64,000 nucleotides of DNA. Source: Stutzerimonas kunmingensis (GTDB lineage Bacteria > Pseudomonadota > Gammaproteobacteria > Pseudomonadales > Pseudomonadaceae). The position numbers and the translations under genes are program-made. Location: positions 372,001 to 436,000 of the forward strand of contig NZ_FORS01000004.1 of the NCBI RefSeq assembly GCF_900114065.1. Direction: 5' to 3'. Below the pieces are notes generated by a model that saw nothing but the letters and a program-made list of their open reading frames with translations, did not search any database and was not told the origin of the DNA. This document shows positions 26,194 to 35,490 of the stretch, one piece after another (position 1 is the stretch's first letter; every line of letters starts with the position of its first letter).

Positions 26194-27741
26194 ATGCATC
26201 GGATGCTGGAAATACCGGGCTATCGCCTGCACAAGCGGCTCGGAAAAGGCGGAATGGCCGAGGTCTACCTGGCCACCCAGCTGTCGCTGGATCGCGAGGT
26301 GGCCGTCAAGGTGCTGCTGCGCACGGAAGATGCAGCGTTCACCGAGCGCTTCATCCAGGAAGGCCATATCGTCGCCTCGCTACGCCACCCGGCGATCATC
26401 ACCATCCACGACATCGGCCAGATCGCCGATGGCCGGCACTACCTGGCCATGGAATACCTCGGCGGCGGCGACCTGGCGCAACACCGCGGCATTGTCTTCT
26501 CACCATCGCGCGCGCTGGACATCATCCGTCAGCTGGCCGGCGGCCTGGCGGTGGTGCACGACGGCGGGCTAGTCCATAGAGACGTGAAGCCAGCCAATAT
26601 CCTCTTCCGTGACGACGGCAGCGTGGTGCTCACCGACTTCGGCGTAGCCAAGGCCGTAGAGCTGGATAACGAGCTCACCCACTTCGGCATCGCCGTCGGC
26701 AGCCCTGCCTACAGCAGCCCGGAGCAGGCCCAGTGCCAGCCACTCGATGCGCGCAGCGACATCTACAGTCTGGGAGTGATACTCGCCGAGATGCTCACCG
26801 GGACCAACCCGTTCCGCGCCAGCAGCTATCCGCAAACCGTGCTCAACCACCTGCAGATGCCCTTGCCGCAACTGCCGCCAGCGCTCGCGCCCTACCAGCC
26901 ACTGCTCGACCGCATGCTGGCCAAGCAGCCGGATGAGCGCTTCGGCAATTGCCGTGAGCTGCTGGCAGCCATCGACACGCTCACCGAGCCGGACATGGAC
27001 CAGACCCGCATCGCACCGGCGGCATTCATCGAGGCGCCGACCAGACGCCGCCGTCGCCGTCGTGGCATCGGCCGCTGGGCGGTGATCGGTGCGGCGCTGA
27101 TCGTGACAGTCGCCGCATTGGCCGCCGGCGGCTACCAGTGGCTGCAATACAGCCGCATCAACGACTACCTGACCCGCGCCGAGGCACGCCTGGATGAGGG
27201 GCAACTGACTGCACCGGCGTTCGACAATGCCGACTACTACTACCGCCAGGCCCTGCGCCTGGATTCCGACAATGCCGAGGCCCTCGACGGCATACGCCGC
27301 GTGCTCGATGCCCGCATCGCCCAGGCACTGGAACTGGCGGCGCAACGGCTGGCAAATGATCAATTGCTGCAACCCGCCGAAGACAGCGCGGTGCACTACT
27401 ACCAGCAGGTGCTGGGCTGGTTGCCGGAAAACGAGGTGGCCCGCAACGGGCTGGTGCAGGTCAGCGAGCGTTATGTCGAGCTAGCCGAAGCAGCCTACGG
27501 GCGCCGCGAGTTCGCCCTGGCGCTGGAGTACATCCAGCAGGGGCTGGAAGCCACCCCGGACTATGCGCCCCTGCTCGCGCTGCACGACGCGCATGCTCAG
27601 CGGGTTGCCAAGGCCCGGGCGCCGCGCCCGGTGAAACGCACAACGGCCAGCACCTCACGCGCCGCGCCGACCAACACGCAGACCTCGCAAGCGCCAGCCA
27701 ACCCAGTCAAGCGCCTGTGGAACCGGATATTCAACCAATAA
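26194..27741 (+). CDS. transmembrane Ser/Thr protein kinase with extracytoplasmic helical repeats
   Basis: A 515-residue Hanks-type kinase. The glycine loop is GKGGMAEVY (17-25), catalytic Lys39 lies in VAVKVL, and the HRD motif with catalytic Asp130 is in VHRDVKPANI. DFG is at 148-150 and the activation-loop end at SPAYSSPEQ. An Arg-rich stretch at 284-290 and a membrane helix at about 295-313 follow. The last 200 residues form TPR/HEAT-like helical repeats on the periplasmic side (YYYRQALRLDSDNAEALDG; ALEYIQQGLEATPDYAPLL). The kinase is complete and should be active. It is flanked by phosphatase and FHA genes, as in type VI secretion clusters, but no such genes are here. Confidence 0.93.
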   Translation: MHRMLEIPGYRLHKRLGKGGMAEVYLATQLSLDREVAVKVLLRTEDAAFTERFIQEGHIVASLRHPAIITIHDIGQIADGRHYLAMEYLGGGDLAQHRGIVFSPSRALDIIRQLAGGLAVVHDGGLVHRDVKPANILFRDDGSVVLTDFGVAKAVELDNELTHFGIAVGSPAYSSPEQAQCQPLDARSDIYSLGVILAEMLTGTNPFRASSYPQTVLNHLQMPLPQLPPALAPYQPLLDRMLAKQPDERFGNCRELLAAIDTLTEPDMDQTRIAPAAFIEAPTRRRRRRRGIGRWAVIGAALIVTVAALAAGGYQWLQYSRINDYLTRAEARLDEGQLTAPAFDNADYYYRQALRLDSDNAEALDGIRRVLDARIAQALELAAQRLANDQLLQPAEDSAVHYYQQVLGWLPENEVARNGLVQVSERYVELAEAAYGRREFALALEYIQQGLEATPDYAPLLALHDAHAQRVAKARAPRPVKRTTASTSRAAPTNTQTSQAPANPVKRLWNRIFNQ

Positions 27742-27798
27742 TTCGCCGAGTGCCGTTCGGCTCAGACCGTCGCCCGCTCCGCTAAAAGGTACCGCGCC

Positions 27799-28650
27799 AT
27801 GCTCAGGATCCACTTCGCTGACAATCGCCAGAGTCCGGTCTGGCTTGCCGATGAACGCTTCACCCTCGGTTCGGACCGCAGCAACAAGCTGGTGGCCAAC
27901 GACGCCGGGGTCGCGCCATTTCACGCCGAACTGCTGCTGGAAAACCGCTTCTATTACCTCACCGACCTCGGCACGCCTGGCGGCACCTACGTCAATGACG
28001 AGAAGGTCGGCGAGCGCTACCAGATTCGTTCCGGCGACCGCCTGCGCCTGGGCGCGCTGGAACTGCAGATCGTCGATCCGGCCAAGGCCGGCACCAAGGT
28101 GGCGAGCGCCCCGCGCTGGCTGTTGCAGGTGGTCAAGGGCGAGAACCAGGGCCACAAGTACCACATCACTGGCTCGATGACCTTCGGCCGCTCGGTCAAA
28201 TGCGAGCTCTGCTTCAGCGATGCGGAACTGTCCCGCCGCCACGCCGAGTTCTATCTCAAGGGCGATGTGCTGGAAGTGAAGGACCTGGCCTCAGCGAACG
28301 GCCTGCTGGTGAACCGCGAGAAGGTCACGACCGCTGTGCTGCAGCCGGGCGACCAGATCCAGCTGGGCAATACCACACTGCTGGTGATCGGGCCCAAGGT
28401 CAGCACCCCGGAAGTCGTCGACGAAGACGCTACCGTATTCGTCTGCGCCACCGACCTGCCCACCACGGTCGCCCCCCAGCCGAAACCTTCCCGCCCCCGC
28501 CCTGCCACGCCGAACCCGCTGCACGCGGCGGCACCTGTTGCCGCCGCTCCTGCTCGTGAGCCAGGTAAATCCGCATGGCGCCTTGGCATGCTGCTCGGCG
28601 CGCTGGGGCTGGCCATTGTCGCCGGGCTGGTTGCGCAGCAGATGATCTAG
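27799..28650 (+). CDS. double-FHA protein with C-terminal membrane anchor
   Basis: A 283-residue protein with AAAAGGTACCGCGCC before its ATG. It has two FHA domains. The second (about 125-198) is canonical: FGR at 129-131, SRRHAE at 145-150 and the Asn-Gly pair at 167-168, so it should bind phosphothreonine. The first (about 18-92) is degenerate: Gly-Ser replaces Gly-Arg and PFHAEL replaces SRRH. A Pro/Ala-rich linker (205-255) leads to a final hydrophobic helix (about 262-282), making it a tail-anchored cytoplasmic reader. It is presumably a substrate or partner of the kinase upstream. Confidence 0.9.
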   Translation: MLRIHFADNRQSPVWLADERFTLGSDRSNKLVANDAGVAPFHAELLLENRFYYLTDLGTPGGTYVNDEKVGERYQIRSGDRLRLGALELQIVDPAKAGTKVASAPRWLLQVVKGENQGHKYHITGSMTFGRSVKCELCFSDAELSRRHAEFYLKGDVLEVKDLASANGLLVNREKVTTAVLQPGDQIQLGNTTLLVIGPKVSTPEVVDEDATVFVCATDLPTTVAPQPKPSRPRPATPNPLHAAAPVAAAPAREPGKSAWRLGMLLGALGLAIVAGLVAQQMI

Positions 28651-28752
28651 CAACTAACAGGCTTGAGCGGCGGCCATGCAGTGCCGCTTTCTGCCCTAGC
28701 AGCCGGCGCCTGCCCGATGAAACCTCGGCACCTTCTCAATCTCTACCGAACG

Positions 28753-29646
28753 CTACCCTCGTCCCCGACGCAGCGCCCGCAATCCTTCGAGGACCAACAC
28801 CACAATCGCCGCCCAGATCGCCCCGTAGGTCAGCCACTGGTCCGGCGCGATGCTCTCGCCAAGCAGCAGCGCCACGACCACCAACAGTACCGGCTCGACA
28901 TAGCTGAGCAGGCCGAACAGGGTCAGGCTGAGGTATTTGCTGGCGTTGATCATCAGCCCCAACGCCAGCGCGCTGAGCGCGCCCAGGCCGGCGATCAGCA
29001 ATGGCAGGCGGGGGTTGCCGGCAAGCAGGTTCAACGTGTCACCGCTGCCTAGGACGAACAGCGCAGCAACCGGCAGGCTGATGACCAGGTCCACCCAGAG
29101 CCCGCCAAGACTGGCGGTGCCGAGCTTGCGGCGCAGAACGAAGTAGCACGGGTAACCCAGGGCAACGGCGAGTACCGGCCATGACAGTGACGAAGCCAGT
29201 AGCAGCTGATTGCCCACGCCTACAGCCGCCAGCAGACAGGCCAGGCGTTGCAATCGACTGATCGTTTCGCCGAAAACCAGGCGCCCGGTAAGTACCAGTG
29301 TCAGCGGCAGCAGAAAGTAGCCGAGCGAAACGTCCAGCCCGTGGCCGTTGATCGGCGCCCACGTGAACAGCCACAGCTGCAAACCGACCAGCGCCGAAGA
29401 CAGCGGCAGCGCTAGCCACAGTCGCGCCTCGGCCGGTACGCGTACAAGGATCTCGCGGACCTCGCCCCAGCGACCGATGGCGAGCAGTAGCAACGCCAGG
29501 CAGGGTGCGGTGAGCAGAATGCGCCAGCCGTAGATCTGCTGGCCGCTCAACGGCTCGAGCAGCGACGTGTAGTAATACAGCGTTGCGAAGAGCGTCGATG
29601 CGGCGAGCGAGCCGGCGACGCCCGCCAGCCTGTTGCGAGTTTCCAT
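28753..29646 (-). CDS. EamA/RarD-family drug/metabolite transporter
   Basis: A 297-residue inner-membrane protein with about ten helices; ATG 29646 is preceded by AGGAAGCCC. The opening GVAGSLAASTLFATLYYYTSLLEPLSGQQIYGWRI is of the RarD (chloramphenicol-sensitivity protein) type, with a second EamA half from about residue 155. Substrates of this branch are poorly known. It follows hrpA on the same strand with only 38 bases between them. Confidence 0.85.
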   Translation of the reverse strand: METRNRLAGVAGSLAASTLFATLYYYTSLLEPLSGQQIYGWRILLTAPCLALLLLAIGRWGEVREILVRVPAEARLWLALPLSSALVGLQLWLFTWAPINGHGLDVSLGYFLLPLTLVLTGRLVFGETISRLQRLACLLAAVGVGNQLLLASSLSWPVLAVALGYPCYFVLRRKLGTASLGGLWVDLVISLPVAALFVLGSGDTLNLLAGNPRLPLLIAGLGALSALALGLMINASKYLSLTLFGLLSYVEPVLLVVVALLLGESIAPDQWLTYGAIWAAIVVLVLEGLRALRRGRG

Positions 29647-29684
29647 GGGCTTCCTGCGATTGACGATTCGTGCCAGCCCCGACC

Positions 29685-32600
29685 TCAGGGCTCGACCTGG
29701 CTCCACTGCTTGTTCAGGCGCTTGTCCGAAACCGCCATCCTGGTGCCAAGCTGCTGCGCCCAGAGCGAGACGCGATATTCCTCGAGCATCCAGCGATACA
29801 GCGCCAGCTCGGCATCGCGCTTGCCTTCCTGCAAGTGCTTCTTCAGGCGTGTCTGGTACTGCTCCCAGTAGCCGGCCAGCTCGCCGGACCAGACGCGATC
29901 ACGCTGCAGCTGCGCACCGATCTTCTCGAAGCGTTGCTCGATGGCCTTGAGGTAGCGCGGGTACTCCTTCAGCCACTCGGCAGGCGTTTCGCGAACAAAG
30001 CCCGGATAGACAAGGTTGCCCAGCTGCGCCTTGATGTCGTTCAGCGCCACCGCCTGGGCCAGGTCGATCTTGCCCTTGAAGCGCTTCTGCAGGCCGTGCC
30101 AGTGCTTGAGGATTTCCAGCGTCAGGCGCGCCAGACGCTCGGCATGCGCCGCCCAGTCGCCGCGCTTGCGCTCGGCCAGTGACGCCAGGGCTGCGCCATC
30201 ACGCGGCAACTGGGCTTCACCGTCGAGGATGCAGCTGCCCAGGCTCGCCAGGAGGATATCCTCGACCAGCCCGTCGACCTTGCCCATGTCGCGGTAGAGC
30301 AGGCCCAGCTCAGTGAGCCCCGGCAGCTTGTTGCGCAGGTATCTGGCCGGCTCCGCCAATTGCTGCAGCAACAAGCGCTGCAACGCGCGACGGTGTTGCC
30401 AGTCAGCTTCGGCCTGAGTCGGGAAACGTCCTTCCTTGACCACCCCGCCCTCTTCCACCAGCGCCGGATAGACCGTCATCGACAGCCCGGCCATCTTCGC
30501 CTGGGCCTTTTCCGCGATCTGGGCGAAGCCCTTGGCTTCGACCGGCTGCTGTTCGGCTTTCTGCTGCGGCGGCGCCAAGGCGGCCTGGCTGGCCTCGGCG
30601 AAGCGTGCAGTCAGCTCGGCCAGGTCACGACCTTCGCCGAGGAACTTACCGCGGGCATCGACCACTTCGATGTTCATCTTCAGATGGTTTTCCAGCCCGG
30701 CGGCCGCTTCGGCCCACGCTTCGTCCGATACGCGCGCGCCGGTCATGCGCAGCAGCTCGCGGCCCAGCGCCTCGGGCAACGAGCCTTCACCGAAGCTGAT
30801 CTTGGCCAGCGCCGCGCCAACGAAATCCGGCACCGGCACGAAGTTCTTGCGCAGTGCCTTGGGCAGGTTGCGCACCAGCGCTACGGCTTTGGTTTGCAGC
30901 AGCCCCGGCACCAACCAGTCGAGCCGCTCGCTGCGCAACTGTGGCAGCAACGGCGCCGGTACGCGCAGGGTGACGCCATCGCGCGGGTGGTTGGGCTCGA
31001 AATGGTATTCCAGCGGCAACTGCAGCTCGCCGATGCGCAGGTAATCCGGATACTGCGCGGCGGTGACCTCGCTGGCCTCGCGGGCGAGCACGTCTTCCTC
31101 GCGCATGATCAGCAGCTGCGAGTCCTTGGCGCTTTCGCGCTTGTACCAGTTCTCGAAGCTGGCGGTCTGGTAAATGTCCGTCGGCAGGCGCGCATCGTAG
31201 TAGTCGAACAGCGTTTCCTCGTCGGCGAGGATGTCGCGTCGCCGCGCCTTGGCTTCCAGTTCGTCGAGGCGTTCGAGCAGTTCGCGATTGGCACTGAGGG
31301 CGCGCGCACGGCTGTGCATCTCTCCACGCACCAGCCCTTCGCGGATGAACAGCTCGCGGGCCGCCGGCGGATCGATCGGCCCGTAGTGCACTGGCCGGCG
31401 GCCAAAGACGATCATTCCGTAGAGCGTCACCTGCTCGTAGGCCACCACCTGCCCGCGCTTCTTCTCCCAGTGCGGCTCGAAGTGGTTCTTCTTGATCAGG
31501 TGCCCGGCCAGCGGCTCGATCCAGTCCGGCTCGATCTTGGCAACCATGCGCGCGAACAGCTTGGTGGTCTCCACCAGCTCGGCGGCCATCAGCCAGTTGG
31601 GTTTCTTGCGCCCGATCACGCTGGATGGATGCACCCAGAAGCGCCGCTGGCGCGCGCCGAGGAAGTCGCCCTCCTCGGTCTTGTTGCCGATCTGGCTGAG
31701 CAGGCCGGCGAGGATGGCCTTGTGCACCGCCGCGTAGCCCTTGGCCTTCTGCGCCGCCTCGCTGGCTTCGGCCTGCTGGCGGAGGATGACGTTGACCTTG
31801 GTGTCCTTGGTCGGTACGGGTTGGGCGCTGGCCCCGGCCGGACGCGTGGAAGAGGCTTCGCCGTCTTCCACCCTACGTGCCTTATCGGCACGCGGTGGTT
31901 GTCCGGAGCCATCCACCGACCTGCCCGAACCAAGCTTGAGTTCTCGGGCAATCAGAGTCAGCTGGCGATGCGCGTCACGCCACTCGCGCAGACGCAGATA
32001 GTTGAGGAAATTCTTCCGGCACCAGCTGCGCAGCGGGTTGGAGCCTAGCTCCTGGCGCTTTTCCTCAAAACCGCGCCAGATATTGATCAGCGCGGCGAAG
32101 TCCGAGTCGGGGTCCTTCCACTGCGCATGGGCCTGATCGGCGGCCTGCTGGCGGTCGGCCGGACGTTCGCGCACGTCCTGCACTGAGAGTGCGCTGGCAA
32201 CGATCAGGACTTCGGCGAGGCTGCCCTGCTGTGCGGCTTCGAGAAGCATGCGACCCAGTCGCGGGTCGATCGGCAGGCGCGCCAGCTGGCGACCCAGCGG
32301 GGTCAGCTGATTCTCGCGGTTGACCGCCGAAAGTTCCTGCAAGAGGTTGAAGCCATCACTGATGGCCTTGCCATCCGGCGGCTCGATAAAGGGGAAATCC
32401 TGGATGTCGCCCAGGCGCAGATGCAGCATCTGCAGGATCACCGCGGCGAGGTTGGTGCGCAGGATCTCCGGATCGGTGAATTCCGGCCGGCCGAGAAAAT
32501 CCTCCTCGCTGTAAAGCCGAATGCAGATACCCGGCTCGACCCGCCCGCAGCGCCCCTTGCGTTGGTTGGCGCTGGCCTGGGACACCGCCTCGATCGGCAG

Positions 32601-33767
32601 CCGCTGAACCTTGGCGCGGTAGCTGTAGCGGCTGATGCGCGCGGTACCGGAATCGATCACGTAGCGGATACCGGGCACGGTCAGCGAAGTCTCGGCGACG
32701 TTGGTGGCCAGCACGATCTTGCGCCCCGGTCGCGGCTGGAAAATCTTCTGCTGCTCGGCCGGCGTCAGCCGCGCATACAGCGGCAGCACCTCGGTGAACT
32801 TCAGATAGGCCTTGCGCAGCACCTCGGCCGCGTCGCGAATTTCGCGTTCGCCGGGGAGGAACACCAGCACATCGCCGGGGCGCTTGCCGACGCTCTGCTC
32901 GTGGGCGGCGATCTCGTCCAGCGCGGCGAGGATGCCCTGGTCGACGGTCAGGTCGTCCTCCACCCGGTTGCCGTCCTCGTCGATCTCGGCCGCCAGTGGC
33001 CGATACCAGGTCTCCACCGGGTAGGTACGCCCGGACACCTCGACGATGGGCGCACCGTCGAAATGCTCGCTAAAACGCTGCAGGTCGATGGTCGCCGAGG
33101 TGATGATGACCTTCAGATCCGGCCGGCGCGGCAGCAGGGTCTTGAGAAAGCCGAGTAGGAAGTCGATGTTCAGCGAACGCTCGTGGGCCTCGTCGACGAT
33201 GATGGTGTCGTAACGCTCGAGGAAGCGGTCGTGCTGCGTCTCGGCCAGCAGGATGCCGTCGGTCATCAGCTTGATCAGCGAGCTGTCCTTGCTCTGATCC
33301 TCGAAACGCACCTGATAACCCACCAGCTCACCGAGTGGCGTGCCGATTTCCTCTGCCACCCGCGTGGCGACGCTGCGCGCTGCGAGCCGGCGCGGCTGGG
33401 TATGGCCGATCAGCCCGTGCACGCCACGGCCGATCTCCAGGCAGATTTTCGGCAGCTGCGTGGTCTTGCCCGAGCCGGTCTCACCGGCGATCACCAGCAC
33501 CTGGTGCTTTTCCAGCGCGGCCTTGATCTCGTCGCGCTTGGCGGCGATTGGCAGGCTATCGTCGTAGCGAATGCGCGGCACACTCTGCCTGCGCGCCTCA
33601 ACCTTGGCCACCGAAGCCTGGAAGCGCTCCAGCCACTGGGCCAGTTTGGCCTCGTCCGGCTGCTTTCTCAGCTCGTGCAGCTGCCGGCGCAGGCGGTGGC
33701 GATCAGCGAACAGGGCCTGGTCGAGATTCTTTAGCAGGGTATCGATAGCGGGCGTTGCGTCGGTCAT
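29685..33767 (-). CDS. hrpA: ATP-dependent RNA helicase HrpA
   Basis: A 1360-residue DEAH-box helicase, about 60 residues longer than E. coli HrpA. ATG 33767 is chosen by homology of the opening (MTDATPAIDTLLKNLDQALF). Motifs are Walker A GETGSGKTTQLP (95-106), DEAHERSLNIDFLLG, SATIDLQRF and QRKGRCGR (motif VI), followed by the ratchet, OB-fold and the HrpA C-terminal DUF3418 region. Residues of about 617-655 are a low-complexity insert (from RSVDGSGQPPRADKA to about PVPTKD) whose DNA folds into three consecutive hairpins and looks like an in-frame palindromic repeat (see the repeat at 31846-31918). E. coli HrpA acts in ribosome rescue and mRNA processing. Confidence 0.95.
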   Translation of the reverse strand: MTDATPAIDTLLKNLDQALFADRHRLRRQLHELRKQPDEAKLAQWLERFQASVAKVEARRQSVPRIRYDDSLPIAAKRDEIKAALEKHQVLVIAGETGSGKTTQLPKICLEIGRGVHGLIGHTQPRRLAARSVATRVAEEIGTPLGELVGYQVRFEDQSKDSSLIKLMTDGILLAETQHDRFLERYDTIIVDEAHERSLNIDFLLGFLKTLLPRRPDLKVIITSATIDLQRFSEHFDGAPIVEVSGRTYPVETWYRPLAAEIDEDGNRVEDDLTVDQGILAALDEIAAHEQSVGKRPGDVLVFLPGEREIRDAAEVLRKAYLKFTEVLPLYARLTPAEQQKIFQPRPGRKIVLATNVAETSLTVPGIRYVIDSGTARISRYSYRAKVQRLPIEAVSQASANQRKGRCGRVEPGICIRLYSEEDFLGRPEFTDPEILRTNLAAVILQMLHLRLGDIQDFPFIEPPDGKAISDGFNLLQELSAVNRENQLTPLGRQLARLPIDPRLGRMLLEAAQQGSLAEVLIVASALSVQDVRERPADRQQAADQAHAQWKDPDSDFAALINIWRGFEEKRQELGSNPLRSWCRKNFLNYLRLREWRDAHRQLTLIARELKLGSGRSVDGSGQPPRADKARRVEDGEASSTRPAGASAQPVPTKDTKVNVILRQQAEASEAAQKAKGYAAVHKAILAGLLSQIGNKTEEGDFLGARQRRFWVHPSSVIGRKKPNWLMAAELVETTKLFARMVAKIEPDWIEPLAGHLIKKNHFEPHWEKKRGQVVAYEQVTLYGMIVFGRRPVHYGPIDPPAARELFIREGLVRGEMHSRARALSANRELLERLDELEAKARRRDILADEETLFDYYDARLPTDIYQTASFENWYKRESAKDSQLLIMREEDVLAREASEVTAAQYPDYLRIGELQLPLEYHFEPNHPRDGVTLRVPAPLLPQLRSERLDWLVPGLLQTKAVALVRNLPKALRKNFVPVPDFVGAALAKISFGEGSLPEALGRELLRMTGARVSDEAWAEAAAGLENHLKMNIEVVDARGKFLGEGRDLAELTARFAEASQAALAPPQQKAEQQPVEAKGFAQIAEKAQAKMAGLSMTVYPALVEEGGVVKEGRFPTQAEADWQHRRALQRLLLQQLAEPARYLRNKLPGLTELGLLYRDMGKVDGLVEDILLASLGSCILDGEAQLPRDGAALASLAERKRGDWAAHAERLARLTLEILKHWHGLQKRFKGKIDLAQAVALNDIKAQLGNLVYPGFVRETPAEWLKEYPRYLKAIEQRFEKIGAQLQRDRVWSGELAGYWEQYQTRLKKHLQEGKRDAELALYRWMLEEYRVSLWAQQLGTRMAVSDKRLNKQWSQVEP
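31846..31918. repeat. palindromic element inserted in frame in hrpA
   Basis: Three successive inverted repeats lie inside the hrpA reading frame: GTGGAAGA/TCTTCCAC (31846-31853 with 31864-31871), CGTGCC/GGCACG (31876-31881 with 31887-31892) and CGGTGG/CCACCG (31893-31898 with 31913-31918). On the coding strand the middle reads GTAGGGTGGAAGACG and GGTGGATGG, wording typical of dispersed palindromic repeats in the P. stutzeri group. The translated segment is a Gly/Pro/Ala/Arg-rich linker that other HrpA proteins lack at this point. Confidence 0.65.
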
Positions 33768-33848
33768 GGACAGCCGTGGGGCAATTCGAGAAGGGCGCGA
33801 TTGTCGCAGATTTGCCCGGCCGGCCGAAGGGAAAGGGTGTGTGCAGGG

Positions 33849-33872
33849 ACCGCGCCGGCATGCCGGCGCGGT
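33849..33872. terminator. 24-bp perfect palindrome after the aminopeptidase gene
   Basis: ACCGCGCCGGCA followed by its exact reverse complement, a GC-rich hairpin that begins 10 bases beyond the stop of the PaAP homologue on the minus strand. There is no U tract, so it may stabilise the 3' end rather than terminate. A symmetric recognition site is also possible. Confidence 0.4.
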
Positions 33873-33882
33873 GTTCAGCCGA

Positions 33883-35490
33883 TCAACGGATCCAGTGACC
33901 CCAGCGCGACTTCTCCTGCACCTGCTGGATGCGCATGCTGCCGATGCTCTGCTCCGCCGCCGCCGCGGCGATCTCGTCATCAATCATCCGGGTCGAAAGC
34001 GACAGCCAGCTGGTGGCGAAGGCCAGCGCGTCACCGTGCAACTCCAGCGCCTCGGTGGAGATGTTGCCCAGGTTGTCGCATTCGTTGTGATAGCACGGAT
34101 CGAACGGCTGGCCGGCTGCGCCGCCGTAACGCTGCGCCTGCTCCTCGGTCTTGATGTCCTCGGCGCCTGTGAACAGTCCGCCGAAGGCGATGCCGTCCTC
34201 GAAGAACTGCGCGTAGTCGGAGCGGAAGTCGATCTCGGTGCCTTCAGACGGCGCGTTGCGCAGCTGGAAGTAGGTGCGCAGCAGGCGTTCGATGGCGGCC
34301 GAGCCGGGTGGCCCCTGCAGGCCGAAGTCGGAGCCATCGCCGTCATAGATGAAGTTGGCATAGTTCGGCGAACCGATCATGTCGACGTTCAGATAGGCCT
34401 TGATGCGCTGTTTCTCCTCGTCCGGTAGCTGCGTGACGTAGTAGGTCGAGCCCACCAGGCCGGATTCCTCCGCACCCCACCAGGCAAAGCGCACCTTGTT
34501 TTCGGGCCGCGCCTTGCTCATCAGCAGCGCCATTTCCAGCAGCGCGGCGCTGCCCGAGCCGTTGTCATTGATGCCCGCCCCTTCGAACACCGAGTCCAGG
34601 TGCGCGCCGACCATGACCACGTTGCCCGGATCGCCGCGGCGCGTTTCGGCCAGCAGGTTGTAGGTCTCGGTCTGCTCGCGCATCACGTCGACGTTCATGC
34701 TCAGTTGCAGCCCCGCGGTCTGCGACCAGGCCACGCCGTTATCGTAGGTCGAGAACATCACCGGGATGCCGCCGCTGTAGTCCTCGCCCAGGGTTGCGAC
34801 CAGCAGCCCCTTGCGGTCCTCGGTGTCCCCCTGGTTGAAGATGATGGCGCCAGCCGCACCGGCCGACGCGGCATTGCTAGCCTTCTGCCCGAATGGACAG
34901 GCGCCGCGCTGCATCAAGGCAATGGCACCGGCCGGGAAGCCGGCGAAGTCCTCGGGCTCACAGCCGCTGGTGGAGGTGTTGCCAGCGCCGAGAGCCAGGT
35001 CGACCGGCACCACCGGTGCGGTGACATTGCCCGGATCGGTCTGATCGGCGTAGGTGAAATCCTCCTCCCAGACGTACTGGGCCGGCTGCGGCGCCACGGC
35101 GCTCAGCGTGCCGGGGCTGACCGGATAGAACGCAAGGAACGGGAAGGCCTGCACTTCGACGCGATAACCGGCGCGCTGCAGGCGGCTGCGCACGTAGTCG
35201 ATCGACGCCTGATAACCGGGCTGACCGGACGCACGATTGCCGTCGTTCATCATGGCGATGTCCTGCAACGCCTCCAGGTGCTTCATGACGTTGCTCGCCT
35301 GCATGCAGCGCGGCAAACCGACCGGAGTGCCGACCAGCAAGGGCGAACGGCACAACGCCGCGTTGGGCTTGTCCGGCGTCCAGAAGTCGTTGAATTGCAG
35401 GGTGTCTACCTGCGGCGCCGCAAACGCGACGCTGCCGGTAAGTAATGCGAGAGAAGCAACTACCCGAACAGCATTGTTTTTTTTGTGCAT
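33883..35490 (-). CDS. secreted M28 leucine aminopeptidase, PaAP homologue
   Basis: A 535-residue protein; AAGGATGAG precedes ATG 35490, which opens into a signal peptide (MHKKNNAVRVVASLALLTGS...FAAPQ). A protease-associated (PA) domain lies at about 165-265 (DFAGFPAGAIALMQRGACPF). The M28 zinc site follows: VGAHLDSVFEGAGINDNGSG (His, Asp), WWGAEESGLVGS (general base and ligand Glu), YLNVDMIGSPN (Asp) and a late CYHNECD histidine. The length and wording match P. aeruginosa PaAP (PA2939) nearly throughout, including RSPLLVGTPVGLPRC at the start. PaAP is exported by type II secretion and cleaves N-terminal residues, preferring Leu. Confidence 0.95.
   Translation of the reverse strand: MHKKNNAVRVVASLALLTGSVAFAAPQVDTLQFNDFWTPDKPNAALCRSPLLVGTPVGLPRCMQASNVMKHLEALQDIAMMNDGNRASGQPGYQASIDYVRSRLQRAGYRVEVQAFPFLAFYPVSPGTLSAVAPQPAQYVWEEDFTYADQTDPGNVTAPVVPVDLALGAGNTSTSGCEPEDFAGFPAGAIALMQRGACPFGQKASNAASAGAAGAIIFNQGDTEDRKGLLVATLGEDYSGGIPVMFSTYDNGVAWSQTAGLQLSMNVDVMREQTETYNLLAETRRGDPGNVVMVGAHLDSVFEGAGINDNGSGSAALLEMALLMSKARPENKVRFAWWGAEESGLVGSTYYVTQLPDEEKQRIKAYLNVDMIGSPNYANFIYDGDGSDFGLQGPPGSAAIERLLRTYFQLRNAPSEGTEIDFRSDYAQFFEDGIAFGGLFTGAEDIKTEEQAQRYGGAAGQPFDPCYHNECDNLGNISTEALELHGDALAFATSWLSLSTRMIDDEIAAAAAEQSIGSMRIQQVQEKSRWGHWIR

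Noticed and set aside
25398-28650. Reading the phosphatase-kinase-FHA set as part of a type VI secretion cluster
   Set aside because: No Tss, Hcp, VgrG or ClpV gene lies within the 64 kb.
30360-32048. 562-codon plus-strand frame opposite hrpA
   Set aside because: Antisense shadow of the helicase gene, with no start signal.
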